DNA from: Thermoflexus hugenholtzii JAD2
Lineage (GTDB): Bacteria > Chloroflexota > Dehalococcoidia > UBA2979
NCBI GenBank assembly: GCA_945889565.1
Contig: CAMDBZ010000005.1
Location: 1 to 22,576 of the forward strand
DNA length: 22,576 nucleotides
Direction: 5' to 3'
The number at the start of each line of letters is the position of its first letter. The stretch's first letter is position 1. The position numbers and the translations under genes are program-made. Below are positions 1-11,138 of the stretch, piece after piece. The notes below the pieces were generated by a model, which was not told where the DNA came from, searched no databases, and saw only the letters and a list, made by a program, of their open reading frames with translations.

Positions 1-522
1 GAGGCGCTCGAAGATGGCGAGCAGTGGGAAGAGCGCCCAGCCGAACGCCGCGCGCGGCGGCGAGGCGAAGTCGAAGTTGAAGACGGCGTAGTCCAAGCTC
101 GTGGCGAGGCGCGACAGGCGGCCGCCCGTCGTGATGGCGAGGCGCATGCCCGCCTGCGGCAGCCCGTGCTGAAACGCCTCCAGCGTCTCCTCGGTATCGC
201 CCGAGTACGAGCAGGCGATCAGCAGTGTGTGCTCGTCGACCGTTGGCGGGGTGTAGCCGCGCACGACCTGCACGGGGACGCGTCCCCAGCGCGCGGCGAG
301 GGTGGCGGCGACGTCGGCGCCGATGGCCGAGCCCCCCATGCCGAGCAGCACGACGCGCTGCGGTGTCTCGAAGCCTGCCGGCAGCGGCCACGCGCGACCG
401 GCGTCCCAGGCGGCGCGGCTCTGCGCGGGCAGCCCCGCGATCAGCGCCGCCATGCCCGATGGGTCGATGCGAGCGAGCGCGTCCCGGTCGTCGAGCGTGC
501 GCCCTGCGTCGTATGCGTTCAC
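1..522 (-). CDS. Bifunctional phosphoglucose/phosphomannose isomerase (SIS domain), 3' part outside window
   Basis: The 174 codons visible form the N-terminal part of a SIS-domain sugar isomerase. The protein begins VNAYDAGRTLDDRDALARID, has the phosphosugar-binding glycine loop LLGMGGSAIGAD, and then the SIS signature CSYSGDTEETL. This layout is typical of the archaeal/bacterial bifunctional phosphoglucose/phosphomannose isomerase, which interconverts glucose-6-P or mannose-6-P with fructose-6-P in the cytosol. The GTG start (520-522) overlaps the TGA of the upstream phosphomannomutase as GTGA, which suggests translational coupling. The C-terminal domain and stop lie beyond base 1. Placed after a phosphomannomutase and a nucleotidyltransferase, it probably supplies mannose-6-P for activated-mannose synthesis. 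That pathway role is inferred. Confidence 0.85.
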   Translation of the reverse strand, partial: MNAYDAGRTLDDRDALARIDPSGMAALIAGLPAQSRAAWDAGRAWPLPAGFETPQRVVLLGMGGSAIGADVAATLAARWGRVPVQVVRGYTPPTVDEHTLLIACSYSGDTEETLEAFQHGLPQAGMRLAITTGGRLSRLATSLDYAVFNFDFASPPRAAFGWALFPLLAIFERL

Positions 523-1949
523 AGCGTGGCCCCCGACATCGCCTGCCCCGCTTCCAGCGCTGTCTGCACTTGCTCCATCGTCGGCATCTCCGCGTAAATG
601 CGCAGCAGCGGCTCGGTGCCGCTGAAGCGCAGCAGCAGCCACCATCCGCCCTCGAGCTGGAAGCGGTAGCCGTCCAGCTGGTCGCGGCCGGTCACGCGCA
701 GCCCGGCGATCTCTTGCGGCTGCGCGGCTGCCACGCGCGCGCGGATCGCATCGCGCTCGTCGCCGCGCAACGTGATGTCGACGCGATCGTACTCGTGCGT
801 GCCCACCTCGGCGTACAGCGCCTGCAGCAGCTCGGAGGGGCGCTGGCCCGTGCGCACGATCGCCTCGAGGATGAGCAGCCCGGAGAGGATGCCGTCGCGC
901 TCCGGGATGTGCCCGCGGATCGCGTAGCCACCAGACTCCTCGCCCGCGAGCAGCGCGTCGGTCTCGCGCATCTTCGGGCCGAGATTGACGAAGCCGACCG
1001 GCGTCTCGTACACGGGGCAGCCGTAGCGCTCGCCGAGGCGGTCGATCATGCGCGTCATCGTCACGGAGCGCACGAGCGGCCCGCGCTCGCCGCGCACCTT
1101 CAGTAGGTAGTGCGCGAGCAGCGCGAACGCCTGCAGCTGCGTGATGAACGTGCCGTGCTCGTCGGCCAGGCCGAGGCGGTCCGCGTCGCCGTCGTTCGAG
1201 AGGCCGATGTCGTAGCCGCCCTGCGCGAGCTGCGCGAGCTGCTCGCCGAGGTTCGCCGCGATCGGCTCTGGCGCGCGCATGCCCGGGAACGCGGGATTGC
1301 GCGTGCCGTGCAGCTCCTCGACGCGCGTCGCGTCACCGCTCAGCAGCTCCGCGATGTAGCCGCCCGCCGCGCCGTACATCGAGTCCACGAGCACGTTGAG
1401 GCCGGCCGTGCGAATCGCCTCGACGTCCACGAGCCGGCGTAACGCCGCGAGGTACGTGGGGCGCTGGTCGAAGCGCTCGACGAGCCCGCGCGCCTCGGCC
1501 TCGCCGATCGGCAGGCGCCGCACGCGCTGCTCGGCGAACACGCCGGGGATCGCGCGCTCGATGGCGTCGGTCACGTCGCGCGGCGAGGACGCGCCGAAGC
1601 TCTCCTTCAGCTTGAAGCCGTTCCAGCGTGCCGGATTGTGGCTCGCGGTGATCATCACGCCGCCGCCCGCGCCGCGCTCGATCACCGCGTGCGAGAGCGC
1701 GGGCGTGGGGCCCGCCGCGGCGGTCAGCGCGACGTGGATGCCGTTGCCCGCCAGCACCTCCGCGGTGGCGGCGGCGAACGAGGCGGAGAGGAAGCGCGTG
1801 TCGTAGCCGACGACGACGCCGCGCGCCGCGGCGCCCGTGCCGAGCCAGTGCTCGGCGGTGGCCTGCGCGACCGCGCGCACGTTGGCGAAGGTGAAGTCCT
1901 CCGCGATCTCCGCGCGCCAACCGTCCGTGCCGAAGCGGATCTCGGTCAT
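519..1949 (-). CDS. Phosphomannomutase/phosphoglucomutase (alpha-D-phosphohexomutase family)
   Basis: This 476-residue protein has the full set of phosphohexomutase motifs. They are the N-terminal RFGTDGWRA (about 5-13), the phosphoserine loop TASHNPARWNGFK with the catalytic Ser at 103, the metal-binding DGDADR (253-258) and the sugar-binding GEESGGYAIRGHIPERDG. The C-terminal phosphate-binding segment RFSGTEPLLRIYAE is also present. It should interconvert hexose-1-P and hexose-6-P in the cytosol. Whether it prefers mannose or glucose cannot be read from the sequence. The ATG (1947-1949) overlaps the TGA of the nucleotidyltransferase as ATGA, and its own TGA overlaps the next GTG, so it is the middle gene of a coupled trio making activated hexose. 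Confidence 0.93.
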   Translation of the reverse strand: MTEIRFGTDGWRAEIAEDFTFANVRAVAQATAEHWLGTGAAARGVVVGYDTRFLSASFAAATAEVLAGNGIHVALTAAAGPTPALSHAVIERGAGGGVMITASHNPARWNGFKLKESFGASSPRDVTDAIERAIPGVFAEQRVRRLPIGEAEARGLVERFDQRPTYLAALRRLVDVEAIRTAGLNVLVDSMYGAAGGYIAELLSGDATRVEELHGTRNPAFPGMRAPEPIAANLGEQLAQLAQGGYDIGLSNDGDADRLGLADEHGTFITQLQAFALLAHYLLKVRGERGPLVRSVTMTRMIDRLGERYGCPVYETPVGFVNLGPKMRETDALLAGEESGGYAIRGHIPERDGILSGLLILEAIVRTGQRPSELLQALYAEVGTHEYDRVDITLRGDERDAIRARVAAAQPQEIAGLRVTGRDQLDGYRFQLEGGWWLLLRFSGTEPLLRIYAEMPTMEQVQTALEAGQAMSGATL

Positions 1950-3046
1950 GAGCCCTCCTGCGCGTCCGGTTCGATGCGGCTGCCCGGCGCGACGCGCGCG
2001 CCGTCCGCGATGCGCGCGCCGTGCGCAACCACCGCGCCGACGAGCTCCGCGCCCGCGCCGACGCGCACGTCGTCTGCGAGCACGCTGTCGATGACACGCG
2101 CGCCCGCGCCGACGTGCACGCGCTCCCACAGTACCGATCCGCGCACGAGCGCGCCCGTGGCGAGGTGCGCGCCTGCGCCGATCACCGCGGGGCCCTCCAC
2201 GCTCGCCCCGGCGTCGATACGCGCGCCGGCGCCGAGCAGCGCGGGCGCGCTCACACGCGCGTCGGGCGCGACGTGCGCGCCGGCGCCGGCGAGCACGCGC
2301 TCGGGTGGCCAGCCGGCGGGCAGCCGGGCGGGGAGCGCGCCCGCGAGCAGTTCGAGGTTCACGCGCAGGTAGGCGTCGGCGTTGCCGATGTCGCGCCATA
2401 ACGCCGAGCCGGCGTAGCCGAAGATCGGGCCGCCCGCGGCCGCCATCGTCGGGAACAGCTCGTCCTCGACGCGCTGGAAGCGTGTGGGGTCGAGCGACGC
2501 GATGGCGCTCGGCTCGAACAGCCACGTGCCGGCGTTCACGAGGCGCGAGGGGGCCTGCTCGCGCGGCGGCTTCTCGACGAAGCGCGTGATGCGACTGTTC
2601 GCGTCGAGCGCGACGACTCCGAAGCCCGACGGGTCGTCGACCTCGTGCAGCGCGATCGAGATCGCCGCGCCGCGCGCGCGGTGCGCGGCGGCGAACGCGG
2701 TGACGTCGAGGTCCGTGATGATGTCGCCGTTGCACACGAGGAACGGCTCGGCCCAGCCGCCCGCGATCGCGGCGATCGCGCCGCCGGAGCCGAGCGGCGT
2801 CTCCTCGTACGCGTAGTCGAGCGCAAGGCCGAGCGCGCCGCCGTCGGCGAACGCCGCGTGCACGACCTCGGACAGCCGCGTGCGCGTGAGCGCGAGCGTC
2901 ACGGCGGTCACGCCGTGCGCGCGGAGGTGCAGCAGCAGGTGCTCGAGCAGCGGGCGCCCCAGTACGGGCACGAGCTGCTTCGGCGTGCGCCAGGTCAGCG
3001 GCCGCAGCCGCGTGCCTTCGCCACCGACGAGTACGATCGCGCGCAC
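1946..3046 (-). CDS. Sugar-1-phosphate nucleotidyltransferase with left-handed beta-helix (mannose-1-P guanylyltransferase-like)
   Basis: This 366-residue protein starts MRAIVLVGGEGTRLRPLT, the nucleotide-binding loop of the NTP-transferase family, followed by the catalytic TPKQLVPV (21-28). The metal-binding Asp lies in VCNGDIITDLD (about 104-114), and the sugar-contacting FVEKP is at 156-160. Residues from about 252 to 360 are hexapeptide-repeat-like (GAGAHVAPDARVSAP and similar), forming a left-handed beta-helix as in eukaryote-type GDP-mannose pyrophosphorylases and some glucose-1-P nucleotidyltransferases. It makes an NDP-sugar in the cytosol. Mannose/GDP is favoured by the phosphomannomutase and SIS isomerase downstream, but glucose is not excluded. 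It lies 15 bases after metK and overlaps the mutase by ATGA. Confidence 0.88.
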   Translation of the reverse strand: MRAIVLVGGEGTRLRPLTWRTPKQLVPVLGRPLLEHLLLHLRAHGVTAVTLALTRTRLSEVVHAAFADGGALGLALDYAYEETPLGSGGAIAAIAGGWAEPFLVCNGDIITDLDVTAFAAAHRARGAAISIALHEVDDPSGFGVVALDANSRITRFVEKPPREQAPSRLVNAGTWLFEPSAIASLDPTRFQRVEDELFPTMAAAGGPIFGYAGSALWRDIGNADAYLRVNLELLAGALPARLPAGWPPERVLAGAGAHVAPDARVSAPALLGAGARIDAGASVEGPAVIGAGAHLATGALVRGSVLWERVHVGAGARVIDSVLADDVRVGAGAELVGAVVAHGARIADGARVAPGSRIEPDAQEGS

Positions 3047-3061
3047 GCGGCGGCCGCGCGA

Positions 3062-4300
3062 CTACGCCGAGTGCGGCTGCAGGCGCACGGCCGGCAGGCC
3101 CGCGTCGGCACGCAGCGCGTCGACGACGTCGAGCCGTTCCCACGGCAGGTCGAGGTCAGAGCGGCCGAAGTGGCCGTACGCGGCCACCTGGCGGTAGATC
3201 GGCCGGCGCAGATCGAAGCGCTGGATGATCGCGGCCGGGCGCAGGTCGAAGTGCTGGTGAACGAGCCGCTCGATCTCCGCTTCGGCGATGTTGGCGGTAC
3301 CGAACGTCTCGATGGCGACGGACGTGGGGTGCGCGACGCCGATGGCGGACGACACCTGCAGCTCGAGCCGTTCGGCGAGCCCCGCGGCGACGACGTTCTT
3401 CGCGACGTGGCGCGCGGCGTACGCCGCGGAGCGGTCGACCTTGCTCGGGTCCTTGCCGCTGAACGCGCCGCCGCCGTGGCGCGCGATGCCTCCGTATGTG
3501 TCGACGATGATCTTGCGCCCCGTGAGCCCCGCGTCCGAGGCGGGGCCGCCGTTTACGAAGCGCCCCGTCGGGTTCACGAAGATCTTCGTGTCCTGCATCA
3601 GCTCCGGCGGGCAGATCTGGCGGATCACCAGCTGCTCGATGTCGCGGCGGATCGTCTCCTCGCTCACCTCGGGGTTGTGCTGCGTCGACACGACGACCGC
3701 CTCGATGCGCTTCGGCACGCCGTACGCGTACTCGACGGTTACCTGCGACTTGCCGTCGGGGCGCAGGTAGGTGAGCTGGCCCGTCTTGCGCAGTTCCGCG
3801 AGCCGCCGCACGAGCCCGTGTGCGAGCACTGTGGTCAGCGGCATGTACTCCTCGGTCTCGGAGCAGGCGAAGCCGATCATCATGCCCTGGTCCCCGGCGC
3901 CCTCGAGGTCGAGCGCCTCGACTTCGCCGGCCGCCTGGCGCGCCTCGAGCGAGCGGTTCACGCCCTGCGCGATGTCGCTCGACTGCTCCTTCAGCGAGGA
4001 GATTACGCCGCAGGTCTCCCAGTCGAAGCCGATGTCGGAGTGGTTGTAGCCGATCTCGCGCACCGTGCGGCGCACGATCTCCTGCAGGTCCACGTACGCG
4101 CGCGTCGTGATCTCGCCGAAGATCAGCACGAAGCCGGTGTTGACCGCGGCCTCGCACGCCACGCGTGACGCCGGGTCCTGCTGCAACATCGCATCCAGCA
4201 CGGCGTCCGAGATCTGGTCGCACACCTTGTCAGGGTGGCCCTCGGTCACCGACTCGCTTGTGAGCAGCAGCGACGGCGAGCTCATGAACGTCGTAGACAT
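3062..4300 (-). CDS. metK: S-adenosylmethionine synthase
   Basis: This 412-residue protein matches MetK throughout. It has [27 protein letters not shown] at the N-terminus with the ATP-binding GHPDK (21-25), the hexapeptide GAGDQG, and the P-loop-like [20 protein letters not shown]. It makes S-adenosylmethionine from methionine and ATP. The ATG at 4300 is preceded by GGGGGAGG six bases upstream, a strong ribosome-binding site. A second ATG five codons in (MSSPSL) is less well placed. The gene follows ahcY by 31 bases on the same strand, so SAM synthesis and removal of its product SAH are co-expressed. Confidence 0.97.
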   Translation of the reverse strand: MSTTFMSSPSLLLTSESVTEGHPDKVCDQISDAVLDAMLQQDPASRVACEAAVNTGFVLIFGEITTRAYVDLQEIVRRTVREIGYNHSDIGFDWETCGVISSLKEQSSDIAQGVNRSLEARQAAGEVEALDLEGAGDQGMMIGFACSETEEYMPLTTVLAHGLVRRLAELRKTGQLTYLRPDGKSQVTVEYAYGVPKRIEAVVVSTQHNPEVSEETIRRDIEQLVIRQICPPELMQDTKIFVNPTGRFVNGGPASDAGLTGRKIIVDTYGGIARHGGGAFSGKDPSKVDRSAAYAARHVAKNVVAAGLAERLELQVSSAIGVAHPTSVAIETFGTANIAEAEIERLVHQHFDLRPAAIIQRFDLRRPIYRQVAAYGHFGRSDLDLPWERLDVVDALRADAGLPAVRLQPHSA

Positions 4301-4331
4301 GCGATCCTCCCCCGGCGGCCGGCGCCGCTGG

Positions 4332-7408
<3,077 letters not shown>

Positions 7409-7416
<8 letters not shown>

Positions 7417-7990
7417 GCGAGTCGCTCTTGAGGCGGTTGCAGTCGCCGCAGAGCAGCTGCACGTTCGCCTGAGCGCTGCCGCCCCCGTGCGCGATCGGGA
7501 TGACGTGATCGAATTGCAGGTCGTCCTCCGTGTCGCATTCGACGCAGCGGCCCTCGTCGCGGAACCAGACCGCGGTGCGCACGTCTGGTGGCACGCGCTC
7601 GCGGCGCGCCTCGCCGGCTGCGCCCTCGTGCGCGCGCTGCTTGCGCAGCCGCTCGATGCGCGCGCTGTCGCGGCGGCGGCGGTCCCACGCGAGCAGGGCG
7701 ACCTGCTCGCCGTCCTCGTCGTCGGCCCAGTAGAAGGCGTCGCCGGTCCACCACAGCGTGCGCCCGTCGGCGCGGCCGATCGCGGCGGCGCCGCCCTCGT
7801 CGAGCGCGCGGCGCGCGCGCGCGAAGCCGTGCGCGCCCAGCCGAAACGCGCCGGCCGGATGCTCGTAGCGGTACTCGGTGAACACCCAGAAGCCTCGCTT
7901 GCTGAGCTGGGCGCCCGCTGCCTTGCGCAGTGCCACGTTGCCCGCCGTTCCGAACGCCATTCCCGCGGCTGCCGAAGCTCGACGACACAT
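7409..7990 (-). CDS. HNH endonuclease-domain protein
   Basis: This protein has up to 193 residues. The C-terminal third is a zinc-type HNH nuclease: RTAVWFRDEGRCVECDTEDDLQFDH and so on, with the CxxC pair at about 149/152, the catalytic FDHVIPIAHGGG (Asp161, His162), and a second CxxC in LLCGDCNRLKSD (181/184). All metal and catalytic positions are present, so it should be active on DNA. The N-terminal 120 residues (GFWVFTEYRYEHPAGAFRLG) are not a domain I recognise. The start is uncertain: ATG at 7990 or ATG at 7960 (MAFGTAGNVALRK); neither has a good ribosome-binding site. The gene sits between apt and mtnP in a metabolic operon and overlaps mtnP by 8 bases, an odd place for a nuclease. Confidence 0.8.
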
Positions 7991-8019
7991 CGTAAAGGCG
8001 TCCGCGGCGCGCGGGCCAC

Positions 8020-8035
8020 TAGGGGAATCCCCCTA
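8020..8035. promoter_or_regulatory. 16-bp palindrome TAGGGGAATCCCCCTA, probable operator upstream of the HNH-mtnP operon
   Basis: The half-sites TAGGGG and CCCCTA are perfectly complementary around AATC, which leaves one mismatch near the centre. The site lies 29 bases upstream of the first possible start of the HNH gene, in the 132-base gap after apt. The arrangement resembles dyads bound by LuxR/NarL-type response regulators. That family assignment is inference from symmetry only. No convincing -10/-35 pair is seen next to it. Confidence 0.4.
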
Positions 8036-8122
8036 CTCCGGCCCACGACGGCCCTCACGCGCCGTTATCGCCGCTCGGCGGTCAGCATGGCGTCAGGGCT
8101 CCGAGGACGGCGAGCCAGCGGC

Positions 8123-8644
8123 CTAGAACGTCACGAGCGCCGTGACGGGCGCGGCCAGCCGCGCGCGTCCGCCGAGCTCGGCGAGCTCTACGAAGAACGC
8201 GAACCCCGCCACGCTGCCCCCGAGCGCGTGCACCAGCCGGGCGGCTGCCTCGGCGGTGCCGCCCGTCGCCAGCAGGTCATCGACGACCAGCACGCGCTTC
8301 CCGGCGACCGAGGGCTCTTCGTGCAGCTGCAGCTCCGCCTCGCCGTATTCGAGCGCGTAGGCCACGGAGGCATACGCCGCGGGCAGCTTCCCGGGCTTGC
8401 GCACCGGCACGAACGGCAGCCCGAGCCGCTCCGCGACCGGCACCCCGAACATGAACCCGCGCGCTTCGATGCCCGCGACGACGGCGGGCGTGAACGCGCG
8501 CGCCCGTTCCGCCAGGGCGTCGTTGGCTGCACGGAGCGCCGCCGGGTCGTAGAGCAGCGGCGTGATGTCCCGGAACAGCACGCCCGGGCGCGGAAAGTCC
8601 GGCACCTCGCGGACCAGCGCTCGCCAGCGGGCGTCGTCGCTCAC
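8123..8644 (-). CDS. apt: Adenine phosphoribosyltransferase
   Basis: This type I phosphoribosyltransferase has 173 residues from GTG (8642-8644). The PRPP-binding loop VLVVDDLLATGGTA is at about 118-131. The adenine-specific features are PDFPRPGVLFRDITPLL at 15-31, and GIEARGFMFG followed by RKPGKLP. It converts adenine and PRPP to AMP. The reading frame can be extended to a TTG at 8680, adding 12 residues. The GTG gives the usual Apt length and is preferred, although neither start has a strong ribosome-binding site. It lies on the same strand upstream of mtnP, whose product is adenine, so the two form a salvage pair. It diverges from the methyltransferase gene at 8755. Confidence 0.95.
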   Translation of the reverse strand: MSDDARWRALVREVPDFPRPGVLFRDITPLLYDPAALRAANDALAERARAFTPAVVAGIEARGFMFGVPVAERLGLPFVPVRKPGKLPAAYASVAYALEYGEAELQLHEEPSVAGKRVLVVDDLLATGGTAEAAARLVHALGGSVAGFAFFVELAELGGRARLAAPVTALVTF

Positions 8645-8724
8645 GGCGGCGATGCTGGGACGGCGGCGCGCGTCCGTCAACGGCGCGCGGCGAGACGTGT
8701 GGAGGCGTATGCGGTCGTTTGCTC

Positions 8725-8754
8725 GCCTCGGCCGCGCCGCCTTAGCATCGCCAC
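8725..8754 (+). promoter_or_regulatory. Candidate promoter for a leaderless methyltransferase-plsX transcript
   Basis: TAGCAT lies at about 8744-8749, with TTGCTC about 18 bases upstream. The GTG start of the methyltransferase at 8755 falls where transcription should begin. There is no Shine-Dalgarno sequence between them, which fits a leaderless mRNA. The call rests on spacing and approximate consensus only. Confidence 0.3.
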
Positions 8755-9555
8755 GTGCCCGAATCCGCCGCCGCCGCCGTTGCCGCCGCCCTGGACCCCG
8801 CCGACCCCTGGTCCGCGACGGCGCCCTTCTACGACCTCGACCTCGCAGGCGTCGAAGACGACATCGACCTCTACCGCGAGCTCGCCGAGCGTCAGGGCGG
8901 CGCTGTGCTGGAGCTCGGCTGCGGCACCGGTCGCGTCGCGATCCCGCTCGCGGCTGGCGGCCACGACGTCGTGGGCGTCGACGCGAGCGCCGCGATGCTT
9001 GCGGTGGCGCGCGCGCGTGCGCAGGCGGCGGGCGTGCGGCTGCGCCTCATGCAGGGCGACATGCGTGAGCTGCGGCTGCGCCGGCGCTTCGCTACAGTGC
9101 TCGTGCCGTTCGGCGGGCTGCAGCACCTGGACAGCGTCGACGATATCGTCGCGGCGCTCGCGACCGCTGGGGCGCACCTCGTGCGCGGAGGCCTCGTCGT
9201 CGTGGACGTCGAGGCGCCGCAGCCGGACGACTTCGCGCCGGGGCCGCAGCCGCTGGTGGCGCACTGGACGCGCGCGTGGCGCGGGGCGCTCGTGACCAAG
9301 CTCGTGGCCGTGGAAGGCCGGCCCGCGCTGGGACTGCGCGAGGTCGCGTTCCACTATGACGTACAGCTGCCGGATGGGCCGCTGCGCCGCTGGACGCACC
9401 AATTTACGCTGCGCGTGATCACGCCGGGCGAACTGCAGCTCGCGGCGCGCCTTGCCGGGCTCGCCGTGGTGGCGACGTACGGCGACTACGCGCTCACGCC
9501 GTTGGATGACGGCGCGGACCGCCTGGTCGTGCTGTTCGAGCGGGCGCGCGCATGA
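8755..9555 (+). CDS. Class I SAM-dependent methyltransferase
   Basis: This 266-residue protein has a Rossmann methyltransferase fold. Motif I is VLELGCGTGR (51-60), followed by VVGVDASAAML (motif II) and LMQGDMREL (motif III). The post-motif LVPFGGLQHLDSVDD and LVRGGLVVVDVEAP complete the core. The C-terminal part (HYDVQLPDGPLRRWTHQFTLRVITPGEL) is typical of small-molecule methyltransferases of this type. The substrate is unknown. The GTG start has no ribosome-binding site and may be leaderless. The TGA overlaps the plsX ATG as ATGA, so the two are co-translated, although no functional link is obvious. Confidence 0.88.
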   Translation: MPESAAAAVAAALDPADPWSATAPFYDLDLAGVEDDIDLYRELAERQGGAVLELGCGTGRVAIPLAAGGHDVVGVDASAAMLAVARARAQAAGVRLRLMQGDMRELRLRRRFATVLVPFGGLQHLDSVDDIVAALATAGAHLVRGGLVVVDVEAPQPDDFAPGPQPLVAHWTRAWRGALVTKLVAVEGRPALGLREVAFHYDVQLPDGPLRRWTHQFTLRVITPGELQLAARLAGLAVVATYGDYALTPLDDGADRLVVLFERARA

Positions 9556-10550
9556 CTGTCGTCGCCGTCGACGCGATGGGCGGCGACTTCGCGCCGCAGG
9601 CGGCCGTCGAGGGCGCGTTGATCGCCGCGCGCGGCGGCGTGGACGTCGTGCTCGTAGGCGATGCCGCTGCGGTCGGCCGCGAGCTTGCGCGCCTCGGCGC
9701 GACGCCCGCGAACGTGCGCGTGGTGCACGCGTCCGACGCGATCGCGATGGACCAGCACGACGCGCTGGACGCGCGCCACCGCAAGGAATCGTCGGTGTAC
9801 GTGGCGCTGCAGCTGCTGCGCCGCGGCGAGGCAGACGCGTTCGTCTCTGCGGGGAACACGGGCGCGGTGGTCACGCTCGCGCTGGTCGTGCTCGGGCGGT
9901 TGCCGGGCGCGGAGCGGCCGGCGCTGGGGGCGCTGCTGCCGCTGCCGCCGGGGCCGTGCCTGCTGCTGGACTGCGGCGCGAACGCGGAGAGTCGCGCGTC
10001 GCACCTCGTGCAGTTCGGCCTGCTGGGGGCCGCGTACGTGCGCGCCGTGCTGGGCGTCGCGGAGCCGCGCGTCGGCCTGCTGAGCATCGGCGAGGAGCCC
10101 GGCAAGGGCACGCCCGCGGTGATCGAGGCGCACGCAGCGCTCGCCGTTGCGCCCGGGCTGCGCTTCCTCGGCAACGTCGAGGGGCGCGAGATCACCACGG
10201 GCCGCGCCGACGTGGTGGTCACCGACGGCTTCACGGGCAACGTGGCGCTCAAGCTCGCGGAGGGCGTGATCGAGATGCTGCTGCTGGAGCTGCGCCGCGC
10301 GGCACTTGCCTCGTGGCGCGGGCGGCTTGGCGGGCTGTTGCTGCGCCCCCAGGTGCGAGCACTCGCGGACCAGCTCGATTACCGCCGCGCCGGTGCAGCG
10401 CCGCTGCTCGGTGTCGATGGCGCGGTGTACATCGCGCACGGGCGCAGTGACGGCGCCGCGGTTGCGAACGCGGTGCGGGGCGCGGCCGACGCCGCCGCGC
10501 ACGGCGTGCGCGAGGCGGTTGCCGCGTCGGTCCGCGGCGCGCGGGCATAG
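9552..10550 (+). CDS. plsX: Phosphate acyltransferase PlsX
   Basis: This 332-residue protein begins VVAVDAMGGDFAP, the PlsX signature. It has DAFVSAGNTGAVVTLAL, LLDCGANAESRASHLVQFG and GRADVVVTDGFTGNVALKLAEG, all diagnostic. PlsX makes acyl-phosphate from acyl-ACP at the membrane surface, the first step of glycerol-3-phosphate acylation by PlsY. In many bacteria plsX sits with fabH/fabD/fabG/acpP. Here it follows a methyltransferase and is followed by a convergent csoR, with none of the fab genes nearby. The gap to the csoR stop is 57 bases and shows no strong terminator. Confidence 0.96.
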   Translation: MTVVAVDAMGGDFAPQAAVEGALIAARGGVDVVLVGDAAAVGRELARLGATPANVRVVHASDAIAMDQHDALDARHRKESSVYVALQLLRRGEADAFVSAGNTGAVVTLALVVLGRLPGAERPALGALLPLPPGPCLLLDCGANAESRASHLVQFGLLGAAYVRAVLGVAEPRVGLLSIGEEPGKGTPAVIEAHAALAVAPGLRFLGNVEGREITTGRADVVVTDGFTGNVALKLAEGVIEMLLLELRRAALASWRGRLGGLLLRPQVRALADQLDYRRAGAAPLLGVDGAVYIAHGRSDGAAVANAVRGAADAAAHGVREAVAASVRGARA

Positions 10551-10607
10551 GCGCGCGGGCGCCGACCCGACGGGACGTCAGCTACGGGTGGGTGGCCGCG
10601 GAGGCTG

Positions 10608-10931
10608 CTATTCGGCGGGCGGCACCGGGGCTTCCATGGGGGCGACCGCGAAGCCGGCGGCGCCTGGCGCGAAGCGCCACCACATGCGCATCGATTCGCG
10701 CAGCGATTCGACCTGCACGCCGCCTCGCTCGTCGTGGCCGATGCAGGCACCGAGATGCTGGTCAAGCACCAGTGCGCCGACGGTGTCGATGCCCGAGCGC
10801 ACGGCCATCAACTGAGTGACCACATCCTCGCAGGGGCGCTCGCTTTCCAGCATTTTCGCGATGCCGCGAATCTGCCCCTCGATGCGACTGAGGCGCGCGC
10901 GCAGGTGTTCTTGTGAGATGGGCTCCGGCAC
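10608..10931 (-). CDS. CsoR/RcnR-family (DUF156) metal-responsive repressor, copper-type ligand set
   Basis: This 107-residue all-helical repressor has the family signature RLSRIEGQIRGIAKMLE. Cys34, His59 and Cys63 (in RPCEDV and DQHLGACI) have the spacing of 25 and 4 residues seen in Cu(I)-sensing CsoR (C-H-C). This separates it from RcnR (which needs an N-terminal His) and from persulfide-sensing CstR (C-C). It should bind DNA without copper and release it when Cu(I) binds. The GTG start (10929-10931) has GAGGAG seven bases upstream. The gene diverges from trxA, and its own promoter shares an operator region with the trxA promoter. The C-terminal 30 residues after about 75 (MWWRFAPGAAGF...) are longer than the core family. 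Confidence 0.9.
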   Translation of the reverse strand: MPEPISQEHLRARLSRIEGQIRGIAKMLESERPCEDVVTQLMAVRSGIDTVGALVLDQHLGACIGHDERGGVQVESLRESMRMWWRFAPGAAGFAVAPMEAPVPPAE

Positions 10932-10952
10932 TGGATTGCTCCTCAGCGGTGC

Positions 10953-10981
10953 TTGACATACCCCACAGGGGTATATAGACT
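10953..10981 (+). promoter_or_regulatory. Promoter reading toward trxA: TTGACA-17-TAGACT
   Basis: A perfect -35 TTGACA (10953-10958) is followed by a 17-base spacer and TAGACT (10976-10981). The next plus-strand gene is trxA, whose ATG is about 150 bases beyond the predicted transcription start. I see no other credible gene in that leader. The spacer is almost entirely occupied by the CsoR-type operator, so repressor binding would block polymerase. Confidence 0.65.
10958..10974. promoter_or_regulatory. CsoR-type operator ATACCCC-ACA-GGGGTAT
   Basis: A perfect 7-bp inverted repeat with a 3-base centre sits between the -35 and -10 of the trxA-directed promoter and 27 bases upstream of the csoR start codon. 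TACCC...GGGTA dyads of this size are the known target type of copper-sensing CsoR proteins (for example in Bacillus). Together with the adjacent csoR gene this makes autoregulation and control of trxA likely. Confidence 0.75.
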
Positions 10982-11007
10982 CTAGCCATCCGCAGCAGCG
11001 CTGTCAA
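10979..11007 (-). promoter_or_regulatory. Promoter of csoR: TTGACA-17-TAGAGT, head-on with the trxA promoter
   Basis: On the minus strand TTGACA (11007-11002) is followed by 17 bases and TAGAGT (10984-10979). The -10 overlaps the -10 of the opposite promoter in the palindrome TAGACTCTA, so the two polymerases cannot bind together. Transcription would start near 10972, inside the operator, and reach the csoR GTG after about 40 bases. Confidence 0.6.
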
Positions 11008-11138
11008 CGCCGCAGATCGAGGCCGCAGACAACGCTCCGCACCGTGCTCGGGCATAGTGGCCATCAGCGGCGCATCATCAGGCAACCAGCGCGCGAGCCC
11101 GCAGCGGGCGCGGCGCTCGAATGGAAGGAAGACCGCTC

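Noticed and set aside
2645..4168. Plus-strand open frame of about 507 codons opposite metK and the nucleotidyltransferase
   Set aside because: Shadow of clearly conserved minus-strand genes; no motif and a biased composition.
11057..11138. Possible small gene in the trxA leader that might be the true CsoR target
   Set aside because: No start with a ribosome-binding site and no metal-binding motif such as CxxC. The leader is best treated as untranslated.
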